Positions 55,268 to 63,056 of a stretch of 64,000 bases of DNA are shown here, piece by piece. Origin of the DNA: Conexibacter stalactiti (GTDB taxonomy: Bacteria; Actinomycetota; Thermoleophilia; Solirubrobacterales; Solirubrobacteraceae). The position numbers and the translations under genes were made by a program. Where the stretch lies: assembly GCF_035967765.1 (NCBI RefSeq), contig NZ_JAYWIT010000003.1; one strand, written 5' to 3'. Below the pieces are notes generated by a model. The model saw only the letters and a list, made by a program, of their open reading frames with translations. It was not told the origin of the DNA and did not search any database. Each line of letters opens with the position of its first letter. The stretch's first letter is position 1.

Positions 55268-55298
55268 CGGAACGGCAGCCTGGAGAGTTGCCGTTCCG
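55268..55298 (+). promoter_or_regulatory. 10-bp perfect inverted repeat in the iclR leader
   Basis: CGGAACGGCA and TGCCGTTCCG with an 11-nt spacer, about 45 bp before the iclR ATG. Centre-to-centre distance of 21 bp is two helical turns, compatible with a dimer-of-dimers operator. It could also form an RNA hairpin. Confidence 0.5.
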
Positions 55299-55342
55299 GC
55301 AGCGAGGCGTCGAGGCCCGCGCCGGAGGAGAGGAGAGAGTCG

Positions 55343-56131
55343 ATGCTCAACACCGTCGCCCGGGTCGGCAAGGTTCTGAAGCTGTTCACCACCGAACGTC
55401 CGGAGTGGGGGGTGACAGAGGTCGCCTCCGCGCTCTCGCTGCCGAAGTCCAACGCCCACGACATGCTCGCCAGCCTCGCCGGCATCGGTCTGCTCGAACG
55501 GCTTCCAGGCGGTCGCTACCGGCTCGGCTGGCGTCTACTGGCGATGAGCCGCAACCTCGTCGAGACCGACGGCTTCCAACGGCAGGCCGACGCCGTCACG
55601 CAGCTGATGGCGCGCCGGCTCGGTCAGGCGGCCAGCGTCGCGACCTGGGACGGGCGCCGGCTCGTCTGCGTCGCCGCGAGCGGGCATCCCGCCGGGGTCG
55701 AGGGGCCCGAGCGCGCCCCGGGCGTGCGGCTGCCCGGCCATTCGACCGCGCTCGGCAAGATGCTGCTCGCGCACCGCTCCTGGGACGAGGTGCAGGAGCG
55801 CGCGACCGTCGACGGCCTGCCGGCGTTCACGGAGGCGACGGTCGGAAGGGTCGGCGACCTGCGCGCCCAGCTCGACCTCGCCCTGCGCGACGGAGTCGCC
55901 TTCGACTACGAGGAGAACCAGCGCGGCGTCTGCTGCGTCGCCGCGCCGGTGCGCGACGCGAGCGCGCGCGTGATCGCCGCGCTCAGCGTCTCGATGCCGC
56001 CCGGCGTGCTGCGCCAGGCCGAGCCGCAGTACGCCCGCGCGGTGACGGTCGCGGCGCACCGGCTCTCGGAGCTGCTCGCCGCGCCGGCCGCCGCCGACGG
56101 CGAGGACCGGCTCACGGCGCTGGCCTCCTGA
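55343..56131 (+). CDS. IclR family transcriptional regulator
   Basis: A 262-aa regulator. A winged helix-turn-helix (about 20-65, WGVTEVASALSLPKSNAHDM) is followed by the IclR effector domain with ATVGRVGDLRAQLDLAL and RGVCCVAAPVRDASARVIAAL. Family members bind small carboxylates or aromatic acids and often control their catabolic genes. The leader carries two separate inverted repeats. The gene sits within the CoA-ligase cluster and is convergent with the second phosphotransferase gene with only 5 bp between stops. No AGA codon is used. Confidence 0.93.
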   Translation: MLNTVARVGKVLKLFTTERPEWGVTEVASALSLPKSNAHDMLASLAGIGLLERLPGGRYRLGWRLLAMSRNLVETDGFQRQADAVTQLMARRLGQAASVATWDGRRLVCVAASGHPAGVEGPERAPGVRLPGHSTALGKMLLAHRSWDEVQERATVDGLPAFTEATVGRVGDLRAQLDLALRDGVAFDYEENQRGVCCVAAPVRDASARVIAALSVSMPPGVLRQAEPQYARAVTVAAHRLSELLAAPAAADGEDRLTALAS

Positions 56132-56136
56132 CGCCG

Positions 56137-57231
56137 TCAGGTCGTGAGCGCCGCGGTCAGGGCGCGGTCGGCGAGCTCCGGCACGCCGACCGCGAGCTCG
56201 CGCACGAAGGCGTCCTCGGCCGCGCCGGTCAGCGCCCGCTCGCGCAGCGTCTCGAGCCCGATCGCCGCGCGCCACAGCGCCAGCGCCGTGTACCAGCTGA
56301 GGCCGGAGATCGGCCGCCCCGACAGCTCGGCGTAGCGCGCGGCCAGCTCGGCGCGCGACGGGAAGCCGGCGGGCGCGACGGCGCCGGCCATCGTCAGCAG
56401 CGTGCCGGCGGGGTCGTCGGACTCCGGCCAGGTCGTCAGCATCCACGCGAGGTCGCACAGTGGATCGCCGATCGACGCGATCTCCCAGTCGAGCACGGCC
56501 CGCAGCCGCGCGGGCCCCGCCGGGGCGAAGACGACGTTGCCGAGGCGGTAGTCGCCGTGCACGAGCGTCGGCGCCGACGACGGCTCCGGGCGATGCGAGC
56601 GCAGCCAGCCGGTCACCTCGTCGAGCACCGGCACGTCGCGCGTCCGGTGGCGCTCCCAGATCCCCGTCCAGCGCCGTAGATGGCGCTCGAGGAAGTCGTC
56701 GGAGCGCCCGATCGCGTGCAGCCCGCTGCTGGCGAGGTCGATCGCGTGCAGCTCGACGAGCGCGTCGACCAGCTCGCGCGCGACGGTGTCGCGGCCGTCG
56801 GCGTCGTCGAGTCCGATCGGCAGCGTCGAGGTGATGACGCTGCCCGCGACCTCCTCCATCACGTAGAAGGGGACGCCGATCACGGCGGGATCGACGCAGG
56901 TGAGCAGGACCCGCGGCGCGCGTGCCGCCGTCGGCTCCAGCAGCTCCAGCAGGCGCGCCTCGCGCAGGACGTTGCGGGTCGCCCGTTCAGAGCGCCGGCG
57001 CGGCGGCCGACGCAGGATCGCGCGCGCGTCGCCGCGGCGGATGACGAGCGTCACGTTGGACTCGCCCTCGCCGACCAGCTCCGCCTCGACCGGGCCGGCG
57101 CCGATCCCGTGACGGTCGAGCAGCGCCTCCAGCGGCCGGCGCACGAGCAGCGGCGGGCGCGCGAGCGCCGCGGCCTCGCGGTGCGTGTCGACCGCCAGGG
57201 CGGGCGCTGCTGTCGGCTCGTGCGGGCGCAC
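56137..57231 (-). CDS. APH-family phosphotransferase, FadE36/ACAD10-kinase/LvaA-like (copy 2)
   Basis: A 364-aa kinase, paralogue of the gene at 46656-47702. It shares VGEGESNVTLVI, ILRRPPRRR, LVHGDYRLGNVVF, LDWEIASIGDPLCDLAWML and the C-terminal FxRELAVGVPELADRAL. The catalytic Asp and Asn and the metal DxE are intact, so the enzyme should be active. It begins 1 bp after the stop of its ligase, mirroring copy 1. Substrate assignment rests on the LvaA/ACAD10 precedent for 4-hydroxyacyl-CoA. Confidence 0.85.
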   Translation of the reverse strand: MRPHEPTAAPALAVDTHREAAALARPPLLVRRPLEALLDRHGIGAGPVEAELVGEGESNVTLVIRRGDARAILRRPPRRRSERATRNVLREARLLELLEPTAARAPRVLLTCVDPAVIGVPFYVMEEVAGSVITSTLPIGLDDADGRDTVARELVDALVELHAIDLASSGLHAIGRSDDFLERHLRRWTGIWERHRTRDVPVLDEVTGWLRSHRPEPSSAPTLVHGDYRLGNVVFAPAGPARLRAVLDWEIASIGDPLCDLAWMLTTWPESDDPAGTLLTMAGAVAPAGFPSRAELAARYAELSGRPISGLSWYTALALWRAAIGLETLRERALTGAAEDAFVRELAVGVPELADRALTAALTT

Positions 57232-57232
57232 G

Positions 57233-58933
57233 TCAGGTCGCCACGTGCTCCAGCAGCTCCTGCGCCTGGCGCACGAGGCGGAACTTCTGGACCTTGCCCG
57301 TCGGCGTCATCGGCAGCTCGTCGGAGCGGGCGAAGAGCACGTGCTTGGGCACCTTGAAGCGCGCGAGGCTGTCCTTGCAGAGGGCGATCACCTCCTGCTC
57401 GGTGACCGTCGAGCCGGGGGCGCGGACGATCCAGACGAGGCCGATCTCGCCCCAGCGGTCGTCGGGCACGCCGATCGCGAACGCCTGGCTGATGCCGTCA
57501 TGGGCGCACAGCAGCTCCTCGATCTCCTTCGGCATCACCAGCTCGCCGCCGCTCTTGTAGAGCTCCTTGCTGCGGCCGGTCACCTGCACGTACCCCTCCG
57601 GCGTGATCCGCCCGAGGTCGCCGGAGTGGACCCAGCTGTCGCGCAGCGTCTGCGCCGTCTCCTCGGGCTTGCCCCAGAAGGCGATCATCATCGTCGGCCC
57701 GCGCGAGATCAGCTCGCCCTCCTCGCCCTCGGGCAGGCGGGCGCCGCTGGCCGGATCGGCGACGGCGTACTCGACCAGGTCGCCGCCGCGCGCGGGCAGC
57801 CCGGCGGCGCCGGCGAGCTTCGGCCGCCCGACCGTCGTGACGTGGCGCTCGATCGGGTCCTCGGGCAGCGTCAGCGTCATCGCCCCGCCGCACTCGGTCA
57901 TCCCGTAGCCGGTGACCATCTCGGTCACGCCGAGGTCGTCGCGGCAGCGCTCGTAGAGCCAGGCCGGCGCGGGAGCCGCGCCGGAGAGCATCGCGTCGAG
58001 TGAGGAGAGGTCGCGCGTTCGGCGGTCGGGATGCTCCAGCAGCGCGACCGTCATCGTCGGCACGCACAGCATGTCGTCGGCGCGGTGCTGCTCGATCGCG
58101 CGCAGGTACTCGCCCGGATCGAATCTCGTCTGCATGATCACGGCGCCGCCGACGAGCATCGTCGACAGCAGCCCCTCGACGTACCCGAACATGTGGTAAC
58201 AGGGCAGGGAGAAGAGGACCCGGCGACCATCCTGGTAGGCACGCGTGAGCGCGCTTCCGTATGCCGTCCGCTGGACCGCGTCGTGCGTCACGAGGACGCC
58301 CTTCGGGCTGCCGGTCGTGCCGGAGGTGTAGAGCATGTCGCCGACGTCGTCCGGCTTGCGGCGGCCGGCGGCGCTGGCACCGGCGTTGGCGTCGCCGAGC
58401 CGCGCGAGGTCGTCGAGCGTCATCGCGCCGTCGCGTTCGCGACCGTCGGTCGAGAGCGCGATCACGTGTCTGAGGTCCGGCAGCGCGTCGCAGCCGCCGT
58501 GGTCCCAGCCGGGCGCGATCTCGTCGAGCATCGCGAGGTAGTCCATCCCGTCGAAGCCCGTCATCGTGATCAGCACCGAGCACTGCGACTGGCGCAGGAC
58601 GTAGGCCAGCTCCTCCTGCCGGTAGCGGAAGTTGAGCGGCACGCTGATCGCGCCCGTCCGCGCGGCGGCGAACTTCGCCGGCACGAACTCGGGGAAGTTG
58701 GTCATCAGGATGCCGACGCGATGCTCGGGGCCGATGCCGAGGGCGGCGAGCCCGTCGGCGAGCCGGACGGAGAGGTCGCGCACCTCGCGGTAGGTCCAGG
58801 TGACGTCGTCGGTGACGACCAGGGGCCGGTCCGCGAACTCCTCCGCGCAGACGTCGAGGCGCTCGTCGAGCGCCATCGCCGTCCACGGCGAGAAGCGGGT
58901 CTCCAACTGCTGGCGGCGCGCGTCGATCTCCAT
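57233..58933 (-). CDS. Acyl-CoA synthetase (AMP-forming), ligase 4, copy 2 of cassette
   Basis: A 566-aa ANL ligase. P-loop LYTSGTTGSPKGVLV, A5 TGYGMTECGGA, A8 GDLGRITPEGYVQVTGRSKEL and A10 PMTPTGKVQK. The preferred start is ATG at 58933 (MEIDARRQQ); a longer frame to 59008 would cover an operator-like site and lacks family sequence. It precedes the second phosphotransferase by 1 bp and follows an MBL hydrolase on the same strand, so the three form an operon. Confidence 0.9.
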   Translation of the reverse strand: MEIDARRQQLETRFSPWTAMALDERLDVCAEEFADRPLVVTDDVTWTYREVRDLSVRLADGLAALGIGPEHRVGILMTNFPEFVPAKFAAARTGAISVPLNFRYRQEELAYVLRQSQCSVLITMTGFDGMDYLAMLDEIAPGWDHGGCDALPDLRHVIALSTDGRERDGAMTLDDLARLGDANAGASAAGRRKPDDVGDMLYTSGTTGSPKGVLVTHDAVQRTAYGSALTRAYQDGRRVLFSLPCYHMFGYVEGLLSTMLVGGAVIMQTRFDPGEYLRAIEQHRADDMLCVPTMTVALLEHPDRRTRDLSSLDAMLSGAAPAPAWLYERCRDDLGVTEMVTGYGMTECGGAMTLTLPEDPIERHVTTVGRPKLAGAAGLPARGGDLVEYAVADPASGARLPEGEEGELISRGPTMMIAFWGKPEETAQTLRDSWVHSGDLGRITPEGYVQVTGRSKELYKSGGELVMPKEIEELLCAHDGISQAFAIGVPDDRWGEIGLVWIVRAPGSTVTEQEVIALCKDSLARFKVPKHVLFARSDELPMTPTGKVQKFRLVRQAQELLEHVAT

Positions 58934-59000
58934 GGGGTCCTCGGGTCGGGGAGCGGTTCGCGCCAGGCTCCCAACCGCCGTGCCCGATGGCACAGCGCGT

Positions 59001-59017
59001 CCGAACATTATGGACGG
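59001..59017 (-). promoter_or_regulatory. Degenerate operator-like motif, site 3, upstream of ligase 4
   Basis: On the minus strand CCGTCCATAATGTTCGG, about 70 bp before the ligase start. It keeps the CCGxxCA-N3-TGTxxxx outline of sites 1 and 2 but not all bases. Confidence 0.35.
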
Positions 59018-59026
59018 GCAGTCTGC

Positions 59027-60043
59027 TCAGATTCGCTGGAAGCGGATCACGGCGCCCGAACGGTCCTCCGCGACGACGCCGTCGGCGATCAGCAGCCCGA
59101 GGTGGCCGAGCACCTCCGACAGCGTCAGGAATGCCTGCGTGATCGCGATCGGCCCCCAGCGGGCCGTCGCCAGCTCGTGCGCGGACAGCGGCCGCTCGGC
59201 GAGCAGGTCGTGGAAGTGGGCGGCGCGGCGCTCCTGCGCCAGCAGCCGCTCGGCGATCAGCTCGCGATGGCCGGTCACCGGGCCGCCGTGGCCGCCGAGG
59301 CCCAGCTCGAACGGCAGCTCGCGCGTCGCCTGCAGCGAGGCGCGGTACTGCAGCAGCGGCTCTGGGCGGCGGCCGTCCCACTCGCCGAGCGGCCGCGTGA
59401 TGACGGCGTTCGAGGAGACCCCGCTGAGCAGGTGGTCGCCGGTCAGCGCGATCTCCCGCTCGGCGTCGAGCAGCACGATGTCGGAGGGGGAGTGGCCGGG
59501 CCGGTGCAGGACCGTGAAGGTGCGGTCGCGCAGCGCGAGCTGCTCGCCGTCACGCAGCGGGCGGTGGACGGGCGCCGAGCAGCCGTAGCCGCGCACGACG
59601 TCGGCGACGGCGCGCAGCGCGTCGGCGACGTGCGGCTCGACGCCGTGGTCGAGCATCAGGCGGCGCGCGTCGTCGTCGTCGAGCACGCCGTGCTCGTCCC
59701 ATCTGCGCAGCACCGGGGCGAGCGCGTCGAGGCAGGCGACCTCGACGTCGGTGCGCTCGGCGATCGCGCGGGCGAGGCCGGTGTGGTCGATGTGCTGGTG
59801 CGTCACGACGACCAGCTCGAGGTCGGCGAGCGTGTGGCCGCGCTCGGCCAGCAGGCGCTCGAGCAGCCCGAGCCCGGTCGCGACGTTGGGCCCGCAGTCG
59901 ACCAGCGTCAGCGGGTCGTCCTCGACGAGATAGGTGTTGACCGGCCCGACGCCGAACGGCGTCGGGAGCACGAGCGGATGGATGCCCGCGTCGGCGGCGA
60001 AGGCGTACGCCTCGGCTGTGGATGATACGTTCTGTCCGGACAC
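59027..60043 (-). CDS. MBL-fold metallo-hydrolase (LACTB2-like), copy 2
   Basis: A 338-aa hydrolase similar in layout to the one at 49362. It has PVNTYLVEDDPLTLVDCGPN, metal motif THQHIDHTG, HRPGHSPSD, GDHLL and a C-terminal winged-helix-like domain. The GTG at 60043 is the only start that fits, as no ATG precedes the homologous region; it lies inside the site-2 motif, 16 bp from the divergent racemase ATG. Thioesterase activity is plausible next to a CoA ligase. Confidence 0.8.
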   Translation of the reverse strand: MSGQNVSSTAEAYAFAADAGIHPLVLPTPFGVGPVNTYLVEDDPLTLVDCGPNVATGLGLLERLLAERGHTLADLELVVVTHQHIDHTGLARAIAERTDVEVACLDALAPVLRRWDEHGVLDDDDARRLMLDHGVEPHVADALRAVADVVRGYGCSAPVHRPLRDGEQLALRDRTFTVLHRPGHSPSDIVLLDAEREIALTGDHLLSGVSSNAVITRPLGEWDGRRPEPLLQYRASLQATRELPFELGLGGHGGPVTGHRELIAERLLAQERRAAHFHDLLAERPLSAHELATARWGPIAITQAFLTLSEVLGHLGLLIADGVVAEDRSGAVIRFQRI

Positions 60044-60052
60044 GATGTCTGA
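60036..60052. promoter_or_regulatory. Operator-like motif, site 2 (CCGGACA-N3-TGTCTGA)
   Basis: CCGGACACGATGTCTGA, identical to site 1 except for the three spacer bases. It overlaps the start codon of the MBL gene and precedes the racemase-like gene. TGTCCGGACA (60033-60042) is a perfect palindrome at its left edge. Its presence at a divergent start suggests coordinated control of both genes. Confidence 0.6.
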
Positions 60053-60059
60053 GGAGACT

Positions 60060-61199
60060 ATGACACAGGCAGGCCCGTTGACCGGCGTGCGCGTCGTCGA
60101 GATCGGCGCGATCGGACCCGGCCCGTTCGCGGCGATGCTGCTCGCCGACATGGGCGCCGACGTCGTGCGGCTCGAACGGCCCGGCTCGGCCGGGCTCGGC
60201 AGCGGCGCGTGGAACCTCACCAACCGCAACCGCCGCTCGGTCGGGATCGACCTGAAGGCCGACGGCGCGGCGGAGCTGGTGCTGCGGCTGTGCGCGGGCG
60301 CCGACGCGCTGATCGAGGGCTTCCGGCCCGGCGTGATGGAGCGCCTCGGGCTCGGCCCCGACGTGGTGCTCGCGCGCAGCCCGAAGCTCGTCTACGGACG
60401 GATGACCGGCTACGGCCAGGACGGGCCGTTGAGCCAGGTCGCCGGCCACGACGTCAACTACATCGCGATCGCCGGCGCGCTCGGCGCGATGCGCCGCGGC
60501 GGCGAGCGCCCGCTGCCGCCGCTGAACCTCGTCGGCGACTACGGCGGCGGCGCGATGTTCCTCGCCTTCGGGCTGCTGTGCGGGATCGTCGAGGCGCGCG
60601 GCTCCGGCCGCGGGCAGGTCGTCGACGCCGCGATGGTCGACGGCACGGCCGTGCTGACCACGATCGTCCACGCGCTGCGAGCCGGCGGCCAATGGCCCGG
60701 ACCGCCGGGGACGAACCTGCTCGACTCCGGCGCGCACTTCTACGAGGTCTACGCGACGGCCGACGGCGAGCACGTCGCGGTCGGCGCGATCGAGCCGCAG
60801 TTCTACGCGCGCCTGCTGGAGCTGCTCGACCTCCCCGCCGACGAGCTGCCGCAGTTCGACCGCGCGCGCTGGCCGCTGTTCAAGCAGCGGATCGCCGCGG
60901 CGATCGCCACCCGCACGCGCGCCGAATGGGCCGAGCTGCTGGAGGGGGAGGAGGCCTGCGCGACCGCCGTCTACCGGCCCGAGGAGGCGCCGGCCCATCC
61001 GCACAACGTCGCGCGCGGCACCTTCACCGAGTTCGAGGGCGTGCTGCAGCCGGCGCCCGCGCCGCGCTTCAGCCGCACGCCGGGCACGCTGCGCACGCCG
61101 CCGCGCGATCCCGGCGCCGACACCGACGACGCGTTGACCGACTGGGGAGTGGACCGTGACGAGATCGAGCGTCTCCGCGATGCCGGCGTCGTCAGCTGA
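60060..61199 (+). CDS. CaiB/BaiF family CoA enzyme, alpha-methylacyl-CoA racemase-like
   Basis: A 379-aa class III CoA-transferase-fold enzyme. It has GVRVVEIGAIGPGPFAAMLLADMGADV, TGYGQDGPLSQVAGHDVNYIA, PPLNLVGDYGGGAMFLAFG and NLLDSGAHFYEVYATADG, a profile close to alpha-methylacyl-CoA racemases rather than formyl-CoA transferases. Such enzymes interconvert 2R and 2S methylacyl-CoAs so that beta-oxidation can proceed. ATG at 60060 is taken; an in-frame ATG at 60045 lies within the operator motif. It heads a racemase/SnoaL/crotonase operon. Confidence 0.85.
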   Translation: MTQAGPLTGVRVVEIGAIGPGPFAAMLLADMGADVVRLERPGSAGLGSGAWNLTNRNRRSVGIDLKADGAAELVLRLCAGADALIEGFRPGVMERLGLGPDVVLARSPKLVYGRMTGYGQDGPLSQVAGHDVNYIAIAGALGAMRRGGERPLPPLNLVGDYGGGAMFLAFGLLCGIVEARGSGRGQVVDAAMVDGTAVLTTIVHALRAGGQWPGPPGTNLLDSGAHFYEVYATADGEHVAVGAIEPQFYARLLELLDLPADELPQFDRARWPLFKQRIAAAIATRTRAEWAELLEGEEACATAVYRPEEAPAHPHNVARGTFTEFEGVLQPAPAPRFSRTPGTLRTPPRDPGADTDDALTDWGVDRDEIERLRDAGVVS

Positions 61200-61602
61200 G
61201 ACGCTGCAGCGCGCCGTCGCGCGGCTCTACGGCGCGCTCGGCGCCGGAGACGGCGACGGCGTCCTGGCGCTGCTCGACCCGGGCTTCGAGGGTCGCATCG
61301 CCGACGGCATGCCCGCCGGAGCGGGGCTGCATCGCGGGGCCGAGGCGATGCTGCGCGACGGCTGGTGGGCGATCGGGCGCGCCTTCAAGGTGATAGCCGA
61401 GCCGGAGGGCTGGATCGCGTGCGCCGACGGGCGACTGCTGGTCGCCGGCACCTACCGCGGCGTCGCGCGCGGCACCAGCGCCCAGGTCAACGCGCGCTTC
61501 GCCCATCTCTGGAGCGGCGGCGCGGCCGGCCTGACCGCGCTCGAGCAGTGGACCGACACGGCGCTGTGGTGCGCCGCGCTGAACGAGAGGGATCCCGCAT
61601 GA
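61156..61602 (+). CDS. SnoaL-like/NTF2-fold protein (148 aa)
   Basis: A 148-aa cone-fold protein. ETLQRAVARLYGALGAGDGDGVLALLDPGFEGRI and a C-terminal ALEQWTDTALW fit the SnoaL/NTF2-like group. GTG at 61156 has GGGGAG six bases ahead and overlaps the racemase end by 44 bp; ATG at 61180 is an alternative. It is followed by the crotonase with an ATGA overlap. It may be a dehydratase or isomerase acting between the neighbours; the residues do not decide this. Confidence 0.8.
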   Translation: MTRSSVSAMPASSAETLQRAVARLYGALGAGDGDGVLALLDPGFEGRIADGMPAGAGLHRGAEAMLRDGWWAIGRAFKVIAEPEGWIACADGRLLVAGTYRGVARGTSAQVNARFAHLWSGGAAGLTALEQWTDTALWCAALNERDPA

Positions 61603-62390
61603 GCGCCTCCGGCGTCGTCAGCCTTCGCTTCGAGGAGGGGCTCGCGCGCCTCCGCCTCGCGCGGCCCGAGGCGCACAACGCGATCGACCGCGCGATGGCC
61701 TACGAGCTGCTCGACGCCGCCTCGGCCTGCGCGGCGCGCCCCGGGCTGCGCGCGGTGCTGATCGAAGCGGACGGGCCGAGCTTCACCGTCGGCGGCGACC
61801 TGCGCCACCTCCACGGCGTCGGCGACGACCTCCCGGCCGAGCTGCAGCGGATGATCTCGCGTTACCACGCCGCGCTCGCGCAGCTCGGCGCGCTCGAGGT
61901 CCCGGTCGTCACGGCGGTCCAAGGCGCGGCGGCCGGCGGCGGACTGGGGCTGCTGTGGTGCGCCGACGTCGTGATCGCGGCCGACGACGCGCGGCTGGCC
62001 TCCGGCTTCGCCAAGCTCGGGATGAGCGGTGACGGCGGCAGCTCGTGGGCGGTCACGCGGCTCGCCGGCGCACGCCGGGCGTGGGAGTTCCTCGTCGACG
62101 GGCGGGTGCTGAGCGCGGCCGAGGCGGCCGAGTGGGGACTCGTCAGCCGCGTCGTCCCGGCGGCCGGCCTCGCCGCGGAGTCCGAGCGGACCGCGCGGCG
62201 GCTGGCCGACGGGCCGACGCGCGCCTACGCCCATCTGCGCCGGCTGATCGCCGCCGCGAGCGGCAGCTCGTGGGCCGAGCAGCTCGACGCCGAGCGGCAG
62301 GTGATGGCGGAGCTGGCGCTGACCGACGATGTGCGCGACGGGATCGCCGCGTTCCTCGCGCGGCGCGCACCCACGTTCAACGGGCGCTGA
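61599..62390 (+). CDS. Enoyl-CoA hydratase/isomerase family protein
   Basis: A 263-aa crotonase-fold enzyme. Oxyanion-hole segments are FTVGGDLRHL and QGAAAGGGLGLLWCADVV. In the catalytic loop the segment GFAKLGMSGDGGSSW has no Glu at the position of hydratase Glu164; the Asp in SGDGG resembles Asp-using isomerases such as PaaG types. A delta3,delta2-enoyl-CoA isomerase role is therefore as likely as hydration. Its ATG overlaps the upstream stop. A strong hairpin follows the gene. Confidence 0.85.
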   Translation: MSASGVVSLRFEEGLARLRLARPEAHNAIDRAMAYELLDAASACAARPGLRAVLIEADGPSFTVGGDLRHLHGVGDDLPAELQRMISRYHAALAQLGALEVPVVTAVQGAAAGGGLGLLWCADVVIAADDARLASGFAKLGMSGDGGSSWAVTRLAGARRAWEFLVDGRVLSAAEAAEWGLVSRVVPAAGLAAESERTARRLADGPTRAYAHLRRLIAAASGSSWAEQLDAERQVMAELALTDDVRDGIAAFLARRAPTFNGR

Positions 62391-62404
62391 CCGCGGCGTC
62401 CGCG

Positions 62405-62434
62405 TCTACGCGCCGGCGCGGACCGGCGCGTAGA
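62405..62434. terminator. Hairpin terminator overlapping the tetR stop codon
   Basis: A 12-bp perfect stem (62405-62416 with 62423-62434), 6-nt loop CGCGGA. The convergent crotonase ends 15 bp before it. It includes the tetR stop (62406-62408). Confidence 0.65.
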
Positions 62435-63044
62435 GCGTGTTCCAGACGATCGCCGTGTAGGCGTCGACCTGGGTGCGCAGCTGGGCCGGTCTGAGGCCGC
62501 GCAGGAAGACGTGGAAGGCGCGCTCGGCCATCCACGTGAGCCACTGCGCGGTCTCCGCCGCCGGCAGCTCCGGATCGATGAAGCCGGCCGCCTGGCCCTG
62601 GCGGATGTGCTTGCGCAGGCTGGCGATGTTCGCGCCCATCATCGCCGTGACCAGCTCGCGGACGCTCGGGTCGTACTCGGCGGCGTCGTAGGTCGCGGCC
62701 ATCAGCGGGGCATGCGGGTGGTAGACCTCGACCACTCTCGCGAGCGCCGCGCGCAGGTCCGCGCGCGAGGAGTCGCCGTCGATCTCCCACCAGCCCGCGA
62801 CGGCCTCGGCGATCTCCGCCTCGATCTCGCCGAACCAAGCGCGCAGCAGGTCGCCCTTGTCCTCGAAGTAGACGTAGTACGTCGAGCGCGACATGCCGGC
62901 CTCTTGGACCATCCGCTCGACGCTGATCTCGGTGAAGCTCTCGCCGTCGGCCAACAGGCGCTGGACGACGTCGAGGAGGCGGTCGCGGATGACCTCGCGC
63001 CGGGCGGCGCGTCTGCTCTGGGGCCTGCGGGTCGCGGACGGCAT
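62406..63044 (-). CDS. TetR family transcriptional regulator
   Basis: A 212-aa repressor-type protein. The N-terminal helix-turn-helix is FTEISVERMVQEAGMSRSTYYVYFEDKGDLL (38-68), the TetR signature. The C-terminal ligand domain is long, as in acyl-CoA-responsive members. The gene lies 12 bp after an acyl-CoA dehydrogenase on the same strand, so it may control that gene with an acyl-CoA effector. No palindrome was found in the visible upstream sequence. Confidence 0.92.
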   Translation of the reverse strand: MPSATRRPQSRRAARREVIRDRLLDVVQRLLADGESFTEISVERMVQEAGMSRSTYYVYFEDKGDLLRAWFGEIEAEIAEAVAGWWEIDGDSSRADLRAALARVVEVYHPHAPLMAATYDAAEYDPSVRELVTAMMGANIASLRKHIRQGQAAGFIDPELPAAETAQWLTWMAERAFHVFLRGLRPAQLRTQVDAYTAIVWNTLYAPVRAGA

Positions 63045-63056
63045 CGCCGCGACAGT

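Noticed and set aside
56127..56141. 15-bp palindrome at the convergent stops of iclR and the phosphotransferase gene
   Set aside because: The single-base centre cannot form an RNA loop with the full stem, and it arises largely from the two facing TGA stops.
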